Positions 11,401-20,621 of a stretch of DNA of 64,000 nucleotides are shown piece after piece; within the stretch, counting starts at the first letter, position 1, and each line of letters starts with the position of its first letter. The notes under the pieces are model-generated. The model was not told the origin of the DNA and made no database searches. It saw nothing but the letters and a program-made list of their open reading frames with translations. The translations under genes were made by a program, and so were the position numbers. Source of the DNA: Hexactinellida sp. DTS-2022 (Eukaryota; Porifera; Hexactinellida); the NCBI GenBank assembly GCA_028753945.1, contig JAPNXP010000001.1:12514501-12578500 (forward strand). Reading direction: 5' to 3'.

Positions 11401-11771
11401 TCCCTAATTCCAGTACCCGATTAACTCGGTTCCGTATCATGCATGGTGTTGTACCGATCTCCAATCCTAGGCCTCCCGACAACGAGCTGGATTCGAGAAT
11501 GACCACAGACTGCTGGTATGAGGAGGCCTCTCACAGTGTCGAGTATGCTATAGATTCAGCACGAAATAGCGCACACGAATATAGCGACAGGATGAAGAAG
11601 ACATACGATAGAGGGAAAGAACAAACTGATGTCACAACAGGCGACCGAGTGTACCTACGAAATGACCCAAAAGCAGACAGCCTAGACCCCAGATATAACG
11701 GACCCTTCACTGTAATCCACGCAAGTAATCCGAATGGTAATTACAATAGGTGTGGGTGGGGGAAAGACTAA
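8459..11771 (+). pseudogene. pol: pol region: zinc knuckles, protease, RT, RNase H, integrase (broken)
   Basis: Read from 8459 to 9922 the frame holds two CCHC knuckles (CX2CX4HX4C twice, 8528-8623), a DSGAG protease site, RT motifs including the catalytic YMDD (about 9767-9778), and the palm and fingers. The frame then shifts to 9877-10170 (thumb, FLGLVNFY), 10113-10319 (RNase H, QADAS), 10253-10492 (LSDHNP, ending in a stop at 10490-10492), 10491-10777 (ELDYEIGYVKG, DFLSRI), 10794-11027 (HHCC zinc finger of integrase), 11051-11407 (catalytic core with SDQGP) and 11388-11771 (YNGPF module). The piece carrying the first catalytic Asp of integrase is missing, and the usual Glu after GDGQ is not there. 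The element is therefore dead in several domains. Confidence 0.85.
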
Positions 11772-12036
11772 GGTAGTGCATTTGAACCGATGTAAGGTCT
11801 CTAAGTACCAAGGATGCCAGCGAGGGACACATTCTCCGTAGGTACCAACCAGCGATTCACGAGAATTGAATGAATCCATTCATGCTGAGGAATTACAGCC
11901 TACTCATGCGATTCCAGTTACGCAAACCCCGAGCAGGAGGGAAACCACCGAGTCTCACCCGCTCGGGACGAATCTGTCAAAAGCCCATACGCTACAGAGA
12001 AACACTCATCAACAGGCCTTCTCGAAGGGAAAGTGA

Positions 12037-12212
12037 TGTTTGATCACATTGTGACTAAACAGACCTCCCACTAGTACGCACTTAGTATAGGACTATCATT
12101 AGTTATATATTAGATCTCGTAGCTGCATTTAGTAATGCAAGCGAGTCTTAATTCTGTTATTCTTTATCAGTCAATAAACTTATATCTCTTAATTAAGTTA
12201 CGATGCACAACA
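12037..12212 (+). repeat. 3' LTR of the Ty3/gypsy element
   Basis: 176 bp, TGTTTGATCACA to GCACAACA, the partner of 7619-7791. A purine-rich stretch (GAAGGGAAAGTGA, 12023-12036) directly precedes it, as a polypurine tract should. Confidence 0.88.
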
Positions 12213-12306
12213 GTAGTAAGCTCTATTATTTGGACTATAAACTATAACTGATAATATAATCTATGACAAATTTAGCTTATGTATTTCTATTATTAATGAA
12301 TAGATC

Positions 12307-13543
12307 TGTCATTGAAACTTTGGTCCCCTTGGAAAATTGGTCTGGTGGGACCAAAATTTTAACGGAAATTTGTCCTTTTCTGGAAAATTGGTCCCTCTGA
12401 GGTTTGTGTTTATTTAACTACCGTATTTACTAGAATAGTAATCTAGGCGATTTTTCTATTAGAAATTTGTAAATTCTATCTAAATAATGGCCCCCCAAAG
12501 AATTTTTGGTGGCTACGCCCATGGAAATATGGTATGGTGAACAGGATTTCATAGGAAATATTGTTCGGATTCGGTAAACAATAAGATGAGGGAACAGGTT
12601 CTACTACAGGGACGGAACGTCCTTTCGAAAAGTGGTACGGCGGAGAATTTGCAGTATTCAAATGTGGTCATCATAAAATCATCATAAAATCATTAATCAT
12701 AAAATAATTAATCGAATAAATTATCAATTAATTGCTTGATTTCGAACCAGTGGGGGCGCTAGGGTATTAAGTTGGATTGCAATGATTATTAGTATCGAAC
12801 TCAGATCGGGATACCCGGTACTGCTGGTCCACTTTTAGGATGGCCAGCTTTGCTGTACCACCTCTAAATCGTCGAAACAGAGGCGTCGCGAGGGTTGGGC
12901 CTGTGCCCAACCACTTTAATGTAAGTGTGCCCTAGTTTAATATAGTGTCAACTATTAAAATTTATTGGAATCCAGTGCACACAATATATTGGATTCTTGT
13001 CATTCTGGAAGAATTCAGACAGTGGATAGAGTAGAATCAAGGGAATTACGTAGTATGTACTGTCACTGTAAATTGGTCCCCGGAAATGGTCAGGGGGACC
13101 AAAATTTACGTGGAAAAATGATTCTAGAACCATTTTTTCCATGGGATATTGGTCCCCCGACCATTTTTTTCAGGAGAAAATTGGTCCGGGGGAACAATAC
13201 TCCATGGAATTTTAGTCATAGAATCATTCTTCCATCGATTAGTGGTCCACCGGACCAATTTCCCTCTAAAGATTTGGTCACCATTTGCCCCTGAGAATTT
13301 TTCTGGAGATAAATTTTCCATTGACAGGGCTTTTCCGGTACTGTTATCTGTCTTGTATCAGAACTTGAGTCTCCCAAATTTCACCTCCCATCAAGTTGAT
13401 TTTAATTAATTATTGAGTAGCTAAATAAACATAAACCTCAGAGGAACCAATTTTCCACAGAAAGACCAAATTTCCTGAAGATTTTGGTCACCCCGGACCA
13501 ATTTTTAAAGGGGATCAAAATTCCCGTGGCAGTACAATGACAC
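12307..13543. repeat. GGTCC-rich foldback element or nest
   Basis: The region is built from many short inverted modules of the type AAAATTGGTCC and GGACCAATTTT on both strands. Its outer ends TGTCATTG (12307) and CAATGACA (13536-13543) are inverted. The inner 12420-12980 part is ordinary AT-rich sequence with unrelated repeat fragments. A related, better-defined element with ends CTGTCACG..CGTGACAG lies at 45242-45913. It has no coding potential: open frames here come from the repeated module. Confidence 0.55.
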
Positions 13544-13809
13544 CTGGCCTGGGCCACAGAGCACATAAAACAATATGTAACAGAGCTAAACCCAGAGGGG
13601 TAAATTTATTAACCATGGAAGGAAATAGGAATAACTCGGTTCATGTTACAATCCTAGTATGCGGGTTGGGATCCCTGCCAGAGTGGACCATGGGTCGATA
13701 ATCTGTTACTCATCGATACCCATTGTTACGCATTGACCCATTGACCCACCATGTGTGACACATGACCCAACAAGTTACACATTTGAACCATTGAGTTACG
13801 CATTGTAAA

Positions 13810-13974
13810 CTATCGTTATAACGAAGTGCTTGGGACTTGTAAATCCCTTCGTTATATCCGAATATTTTGTTATAAGCGGATAATAATTAATCAATTAGTG
13901 CTCTGGGGAAATCTCCATATCGGTTTAAGCGGATATTTCGTTATATCCGACGTAATAACGGGAGATCACTGTAT
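13810..13974. mobile_element. pogo-like MITE (TCGTTATAACGAAG family)
   Basis: The arms TATCGTTATAACGAAGTGCTTGGGAC and ..TATATCCGACGTAATAACGGGAGATCACTGTA are imperfect inverted copies. The same sequence recurs at 45969-46152 and, in reverse, at 26525-26671. Non-coding. The following 13975-14323 has no gene. Confidence 0.65.
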
Positions 13975-14331
13975 AAATGAAAATTAGATTGTGAACTGAT
14001 TCATGTAGAAGGTGAAGGTTTAGTTATGTAAAGGATTGTATTACAGTAGACTCAGTAAGATTGAACACAATTCAATTGAAAGAGTGTTTATTGATAAATA
14101 CTACAAACAAGAGAATACACAAATAAACACTAAAGTTGGTTCCAAATACGAATAAACAGGTGAGAACGAGAGGGAGACTGGAGAGGAGAGGAATACGAGG
14201 TGTAGTCTAGAGGAGACAGAGAAGGTATCAAACAGAGGGAGTGGTTAACCAAGTGGCTAATAACTATCTGTATAGCAGTTGTTAGGTAAATATAGATGCA
14301 GTGGTTTATGGCTCTTATAGATCTGTTAATG

Positions 14332-14776
14332 CAGGGGTTTTCAACCTTTTGTACCATGCGACCCTTTTACAGATTTGGAAATGCTCGCGACCCCCCATAA
14401 TGTTAATGTAAAAGTTTTTATTCATATGTAATAAGTATTCCTATTGTCTTAATTAAATCGATGCACCTCAAGTTTCAAGCATATTCTAACAATTATGAGA
14501 TAACTACAATGCTATATAATTAAATTTATCGCGAATGCCCTGAAAGCTCATTGCGTAAATATTGCGTGTACATTACACATGCGCACTGTACTTTTAAGTA
14601 CATGCACAATGTCCACACAATATACGCATTTCAATGTAGATAATTTAAATAAGTTTTGACTTATATCTCGGTAAATTTTAACGATTTTATGTAAATTTCT
14701 CGGAACTTTACGCGACCCCCCTATAAAGCCTTCGCGACCCCCTTGGGGGTCGCGCCCCCCAGGTTGAAAACCCATG
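14332..14776. mobile_element. hAT-type non-autonomous element
   Basis: The ends CAGGGGTTTTCAACCT and AGGTTGAAAACCCATG are inverted copies with one mismatch in the terminal bases. It is flanked by a perfect 8-bp duplication TGTTAATG (14324-14331 and 14777-14784). The subterminal parts carry GCGACCCCC runs in mirror orientation. 445 bp, no transposase. An open frame crossing the right half is not a gene. Confidence 0.88.
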
Positions 14777-15042
14777 TGTTAATGGAAGGGAAGTTAAATA
14801 ACACTTAAGGTCAAATGGAATTCTGTATAGAATGTTGTAAACAACAACAAACTATATAAACATTTACATGGATAATGATGATGGAAACAAATACATTAGT
14901 GGTTATGTAGTCAACCGTCTTGTCAGGAACAAAATCATGCAACTAGAAGCTAATAATACAAAGTTTTCGTGTATTTAGATCAAAATTATATTATTTGAGT
15001 CTAAAGTTAGTAGTTAGTTAATAATACACGCATTGCGTATAC

Positions 15043-15120
15043 CAGGGGTCGGCAACCCCCGGCCCGCGGGCCAGATCTGGCCCGCGAGGCGAAATTATCC
15101 GGCCCGCTGCTCTCTATAAC
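15043..15120. mobile_element. Solo hAT left end (CAGGGGTCGGCAACC)
   Basis: CAGGGGTCGGCAACC followed by palindromic GGCCCGCGGGCC and GGCCCGCGAGGC is the well-known end of many hAT elements in animals. I could not find the partner end nearby, so it is a truncated copy. The flanks 14785-15042 and 15121-15713 hold no gene. Confidence 0.6.
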
Positions 15121-15714
15121 CTGCTCATCGTGACCCCCAATTTGGTCATTCAAATGAAATCCAACATCATACACCCTCGCTAGAGGTGTTGCGATTCAAA
15201 GAAATTCTGTTCCGATTGTGAAATTGTACGGATTAGTGAAGTAGTAATACGATTTCTATAAGCCTCTATAAAATGAGACCCTTATAATCTGAACGAAACA
15301 AATCCAAACCTTTTAAATCCAAACTAAACATCTATTAAACATAGTATACAAACTAATATTCAATTTTTTTTCCAATTTATATGAAAAATAGTTTTGGATC
15401 TGCTGTTCGGACTAGCGAGGATCGGATTTGAAAGGGTGTACAATATTTTTATAAATAATAGTGGTAATATTGTTAGACCGAATTAGTGTATACCAGCCCC
15501 TCACTTAGAATAGTATAGATATTCACTAGTGCTAGTATATTAGAGTCAATTAGTTAGTTTAGTATTGCATACCAACATTATTTCTGTTTTTCTCTATTGT
15601 CAGTATTCTCAAGTAATAATAGTACGGTGTATCTATAACGTTTCCCTCTAAGCGCGCACTCCGCTTCACAACAATATTATCAAGAAAAGTCAATGATATT
15701 TAGTCATAACGAGC

Positions 15715-16513
15715 CCTTCGGTCTCGGTCGCTTTGCGACAGATCGGTGCTACGCACCTCTAGTTAACGGCCGCTATGCGGCCTTACTCCTCACATTTTCT
15801 ACCATGAAAATGGTAGAAAGGGACGTTATAATTTGAATTTTTCATTAATTTGTGTCAACAACAACAACAACAAATATTCATGTTATAAATTTCTAAACGC
15901 GAAATTCGTGTTCAGCATACTTGTTAACCTATATACCCGTTGAAAGCTAACTTCTAGGTTGATTTTGAATTTCATTAATTTGTTTACATATTATGTGTCA
16001 ACAACAACAACAACAAATATTCATGTTATAAATTTCTAAACGCGAAATTCGTGTTCAGCATACTTGTTAACCTATATACCCGTTGAAAGCTAACTTCTAG
16101 GTTGATTTTGAATTTCATTAATTTGTTTACATATTTTGTGTCAACAACAACAACAACAAATATTCATGTTATAAATTTCTAAACGCGAAATTCGTGTTCA
16201 GCATACTTGTTAACCTATATACCCGTTGAAAGCTAACTTCTAGGTTGATTTTGAATTTAATTAATTTGTTTACATATTATGTGTCAACAACAACAAAAAA
16301 TATTCACATTAAATATTTGTCAATGCGAAATTCGTGTTCAGTATACTTGTTTACCTATTATAACATTTGTTACCAATTATAACATTTGACAGTTAGTTTA
16401 TATCTCATATATTAATGCGGTTTCGATCCCCCCGTCACTTTAATACAATCCGGACAAACACACAAACAAACACACACACACACACACACACACACAACAA
16501 TCGAGATTTAATA
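15715..16513 (+). repeat. GAGCCC-family composite repeat, full copy with tandem array
   Basis: The order is: a GC-rich 5' block with small palindromes (15715-15795), a short ACCATGAAAATGGTAG palindrome, a tandem array of a 143-bp unit (about 15835-16375; CCCGTTGAAAGC starts at 15936, 16079 and 16222), then a tail with a CA microsatellite (16456-16496) and CAATCGAGATTTAAT. A second family member starts directly after it. The family has no coding sequence. The long CA/CAAA tail and insertion beside AT-rich microsatellites recall RTE-mobilised SINEs. Helitron-like movement is another possibility. Confidence 0.7.
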
Positions 16514-18304
16514 ATACGAGCCCTTCGGTCTCGGTCGCTTCGCGACGGATCACTCTCTCACAAAAGTCGCTTCGCGACTTTTGTTCGTTCGTGTTAGTCA
16601 CTACGCAATACAATTAACGGCCGCTTCGCGGCCTTTCCCTTCCCAAAAAGCTATAATATTACTAATGAATTCACCTGTGGTTAGTGAATTATACACCATT
16701 ACTTAATAATGCGTGCCTAAAATTCATTTTGGGCTGTGATTACTGTATTTGTTTGGGGAATTATGTTGAGTAAGTTATTCTCATAATCTCATTGCTCAAT
16801 AGTATTAATTATTCGTTAATTAATAGCTCAATAATAAGGATAGCTCGTTCAGCTATATTAAAAGGTTCAGCTTGTTAGTTCAAACAAATTGAGACCTGTG
16901 GTTGGTAAATTATACGCAATTAATTATTTTAGTAAATTGAATTGCAAAGTAATTTACTCACTTTGGGTGTAATCTCTCCATAATAATGGTTTAAAGATGA
17001 GAATAAGACCGCTTCGCGGTCTTATTCTCACCATTAAACCATTATTATGGAGAGGTAAATCCAGGGTTGCAAAATATTTTATTTATAAATAGTAATAAAG
17101 TTCTACATCTCAATAAACAATTCATTTTGCAGGAGCTGGGTTAGTGAATTATTTAATTTAATTGATTGCAATAATTAACATAATAAATCTCATCGTTAGA
17201 ACCAAAATCCTAGATTACTTAACTTAATTTCATTTCTAGTAGAAATCCTAGGTTCCATTGATAGTCTTATTATAGAAGCCAATATGTAGGTGTATTAAAT
17301 AAACAATGCATTAGAGACTCTAAGCGCATTCTTGTTGACCAAACAAATCAGATTGATAGTAAAATACTTATGTGATTGACGTAAGCTAAATACATCACGA
17401 ATAGATGGAAGCCAAACTGGATTAATCAAGTATGCAATTTCGGAAATATTGTAGGTGAAGATTAAATCATCAAACCTCAATATGTGCAATGATGCAGCAA
17501 TTGGAGGTTACATTTTTGTTATTGCCTGGCTCAGATTAAATGCGAAAATTATAAAAATTTCTAGAGACATGCAATACATTCTGTTTTATAATGTGACAAA
17601 ATTATTTGTCGATTGAAACAAAAGTGTAAGAGCTGTATCCAAATTAGTTCCTACGTGACGTCACATTCCCATAAATTGGTATACGTGTGTCTCATTGCAT
17701 GTTGTGTTATTATCGAAAATTGTGGGCGAATCGAATAAAAACTGAATGAGTTATCCCCAAATATGTGAGTTTATGACGTCATAATCCCGTTATTTCGCTT
17801 ATAAAACCAATAGATCGTTGTTAGCGTGTAAAATTACCCCTGTATGCCAATTTTCAGCTTTCTAGGACTCGTAGTCTTTCCTATTAATTCTGGACAAACA
17901 CACACACAAACACACACTTGCACTTTGCTATACCTGTGTTGGTACGATACACTATTTATGGTTGATTAGTTCAGGGACTAATTAATTAACTGTGTCACAA
18001 TCAGAATTAAAATGGGAATTCGTGAACTGCTATCAGGTGTAGAAATTTAGTGTACGTCTAATAATTTGAATTTTCTACAGATCGGAGCAAAATTGGGAAG
18101 CTAGTACAAAATATCTGTTTTTTGCAACTGTGACGTCATAATCCCGTTATTTTGTTTCAAAAACTAATAGATCGTTGTCGCAGTACAAAATTACCCCTGT
18201 ACACCAATTTTCAGCTTTCTGGGACTCGTAGTCTTTCCAATTAATTCTGGACAAACATCCAAACAAACAAACAAACACACACACAACAATTCCGCTTTTA
18301 ATAT
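16514..18304 (+). repeat. GAGCCC-family copy 2 with duplicated 3' tail
   Basis: It starts TACGAGCCCTTCGG and carries the hairpin ACAAAAGTCGCTTCGCGACTTTTGT at 16560-16584 (quoted here only to mark its position) and the palindrome CGGCCGCTTCGCGGCC. It ends in two similar tails (about 17760-17915 and 18120-18290), each with GACGTCATAATCCCGTTATTT, AATAGATCGTTG, ATTACCCCTGTA, TCAGCTTTCT and TTAATTCTGGACAAACA. The tail duplication suggests one copy inserted beside another. No protein-coding sequence. Confidence 0.65.
16974..17054. repeat. 81-nt near-perfect hairpin
   Basis: Arms 16974-17012 and 17016-17054 are 39 nt each, complementary except for two adjacent positions, with a 3-nt loop (TTC) inside GACCGCTTCGCGGTC. 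It sits inside the GAGCCC-family copy. It could be a recombination product of the GC-rich palindromes of this family. A transcribed hairpin RNA is possible but unsupported. Confidence 0.75.
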
Positions 18305-18393
18305 ACAGATAGATTTACAATTCTACAATGGAAATTACGAGTATGACCAAAGGATAGTAAATCGCTTGGCCCGAATAATGCAGTAAATGATTC

Positions 18394-20326
18394 GTCCCCA
18401 CTTGAGCGAAATGGATTTGAGCGAAACTCGTTTGAGCGAACCCATTTGAGCGAAGTCGTAGATGAGCGACGAACTCTTTTAGCGAACCCCCAAAACAGCG
18501 AATTAAGAAATGCAATGTATAAGGAATATAAATTGATTTAATGGGTTAGTGGAAGATCAATATATTAATAAAGGATATACTTGAAGAAATATGAAATAAT
18601 TAAAACAAAAGATGAGTACCGGTAATTATTATTTTTATAGAAGTGTGTTAAGTTCACTAAAATATGTCTGTTAAAGTGAAATATTTGTGGGTTGAGACAA
18701 ATTGTGTGCTATTCCAAGTAGAAACTCTTCCACGTTCTTATTCCCCATAATATATTCCCTTGTGATAATGTCAATTATTTCATTGATTTGCTTATACTTA
18801 GTGCTATTTGAGTGTCGTTTGATATTGCCAGCTTCAATTTGGAATAATAGAGTTTCTGTTGCTCCTTGCTCTCTGATCAATTTTGAGATGAATTCGTAAA
18901 TATTAGCATGCGTTTTCCCAATGGCGCGATTTAGACGCAAGTGCCAACCTTCAAGATTGTTATTTGTCCTCCGTTGAATTCCATGCATATTCCAAAGATT
19001 GTGATCAACAGTGTTAATCCAGTAGTTCTCAAAGTATTCAAAAAGACTTTCCACCTCAAGAGGACAATGCTGTTTTAAGTCGTCAAAGGTTTGATGGATT
19101 AGATCTACCTGAATAAATGCAATCGCAAGAAGTTTTCGAATATACATTCTATGACCTTCGTGATGTATATAGATAGGTGATAAACCTAATAGTTGTACAC
19201 GCCTATATATTGCTTGACAAAAATGAAAGTAACACCCGCGAATACGAGTGGTGGGGAACTCTGTCTTGATACTTGATATTAAACCACTTTCAAAATCACA
19301 AGTAAATAAAGTAGGCATCAAAAGTACATCTAGGCTGTCAGCTTTATCTTTAAGGGACCGAAAGACTTGAGAATATATTGCTCGTGTTTTAGAGGATAGT
19401 AGACAATAAACCAATGGAATGAGTTTGTCACCCTCAAAGCCATGAATAGTGAAAATCTGGGTATATATTTTCGGTACACTCTTAAATGTTCCATCAGCAC
19501 ACCAATGAGACTTGGTAGAAAGCCTACGAATATTTTCTTCTGTACTAAAAATTACTATATCATTATTGGCCGAAGAAAACATGTGAAAATTACAACCTGC
19601 AATTGTTTTTCTTAGTTGACTTGGTATATTCAGTTCAGCTCGCGACATTGGAAGTGTAGGGAAATGGCTAAGCCTTTCACGATATAATGAAGAGTCAATT
19701 TGAATGAACAAAGGAAATCGTGATGCAGCAGTATGATTTTGTGAAAGCAGGGCAGAAGATTCATTATATAAGACAGTGATAGGAGTTACTTGTGTTCGCA
19801 CTTTTATCTTAAGATCACAAATAACTTCTTCAACCAATCTCCTGTCTGGATCCGGATAGCAATGGTCTTTATGAGTAGTAAAAAGCTCGATGTCTGTATT
19901 ACCTTGGTCGTTATTTGTATATAAACTTCCATTGCAATCCCGGGTACGACATCGCCATCGCTTTTTCGTATTACTCGCATTAAATTTGTCAAATCTATAT
20001 GAATAGCCTTCAAAACTTAAGGCTGGATAATTTTTCGTGGTTGTATAACGTGATGCCATAAATTTGGTGTAAGAAAATGTACTCTATGATTGATTAATTA
20101 ACTTGTATCCTCTATTTATATATGCAAATAGTAGTGCATTTGCTTAGTTTACACACTTCCATTGTTGAACATTATCACGTTAATAACTTAATATTCCTTA
20201 TACATTGCATTTCTTAATTCGCTGTTTTTCGGGTTCGCTAAAAGAGTTCGTCGCTCATCTACGACTTCGCTCAAATGGGTTCGCTCAAACGGGTTTCGCT
20301 CAAATCCATTTCGCTCAAGTGGGGAC
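18394..20326 (-). mobile_element. Compact MULE (Mutator-like) DNA transposon
   Basis: Terminal inverted repeats of ~136 bp (18394-18530 and 20191-20326) share a repeated word TTGAGCGAA / TTCGCTCAA and the outer end GTCCCCACTTGAGCG. They differ at only a few positions, which suggests recent activity. Between them is one complete transposase gene (18671-20059). Long inverted repeats and this transposase type define Mutator-like elements. No clear 8-10-bp target duplication is visible outside the ends. Total 1933 bp. Confidence 0.88.
18671..20059 (-). CDS. MULE transposase with FLYWCH zinc finger
   Basis: A 462-aa intact single-exon protein that would cut and paste the surrounding element. The N-terminus (residues ~10-70) is a FLYWCH-type zinc finger: aromatic residues, then W35, C37, C42, H63 and H66, a DNA-binding module often joined to MULE transposases. 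The core has the DDE-type acidic residues D188 (CADGTF), D254 (TCDFE) and E369 (NNNLEGWH), and the C-x2-H signature (GCYFH, 275-278) typical of the MULE family. The gene ends just inside the left terminal repeat. The ATG at 20059 is 132 bp inside the right repeat, and no upstream in-frame ATG is evident. There is no frameshift or stop, so this copy looks coding-competent. Its length is on the short side for autonomous MULEs. Confidence 0.88.
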   Translation of the reverse strand: MASRYTTTKNYPALSFEGYSYRFDKFNASNTKKRWRCRTRDCNGSLYTNNDQGNTDIELFTTHKDHCYPDPDRRLVEEVICDLKIKVRTQVTPITVLYNESSALLSQNHTAASRFPLFIQIDSSLYRERLSHFPTLPMSRAELNIPSQLRKTIAGCNFHMFSSANNDIVIFSTEENIRRLSTKSHWCADGTFKSVPKIYTQIFTIHGFEGDKLIPLVYCLLSSKTRAIYSQVFRSLKDKADSLDVLLMPTLFTCDFESGLISSIKTEFPTTRIRGCYFHFCQAIYRRVQLLGLSPIYIHHEGHRMYIRKLLAIAFIQVDLIHQTFDDLKQHCPLEVESLFEYFENYWINTVDHNLWNMHGIQRRTNNNLEGWHLRLNRAIGKTHANIYEFISKLIREQGATETLLFQIEAGNIKRHSNSTKYKQINEIIDIITREYIMGNKNVEEFLLGIAHNLSQPTNISL

Positions 20327-20621
20327 AGGTCGATTAATTAAGGTATATGTATAAAGCGTATACATTATGCGTATTACATGTAATACTTATCCGATAGAAG
20401 ATGTACGTATTAAACAACTAAGGTATATACTAATAGGATACCTACCAGTATGACTCTATACAATAAATACAGAACCTCTAAATAACATACTTTCGGTTTA
20501 TCGATTATTCCGCCTAATCTTGTCAATTATCCTCGGACAAAAGTGACCCGATTAAAAAGTAGAATAAACTTTATGAACAGATAATAAAGTGAATACATAC
20601 CTTATTAGCAGAGATGATAAG

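Larger units (their letters stand above)
7619..12212 (+). mobile_element. Degraded Ty3/gypsy LTR retrotransposon
   Basis: A 4594-bp element bounded by two ~175-bp LTRs. Coding order is gag with two zinc knuckles, aspartic protease, reverse transcriptase, RNase H and integrase with a GPF module. This protease-RT-RNaseH-integrase order defines Ty3/gypsy (Metaviridae-type) elements. The coding part is markedly more GC-rich than the surroundings, as expected of an incoming element. The pol region has at least six frame changes or stops, and the integrase core is damaged, so this copy cannot move on its own. It is an old genomic copy, described as found. Confidence 0.9.
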
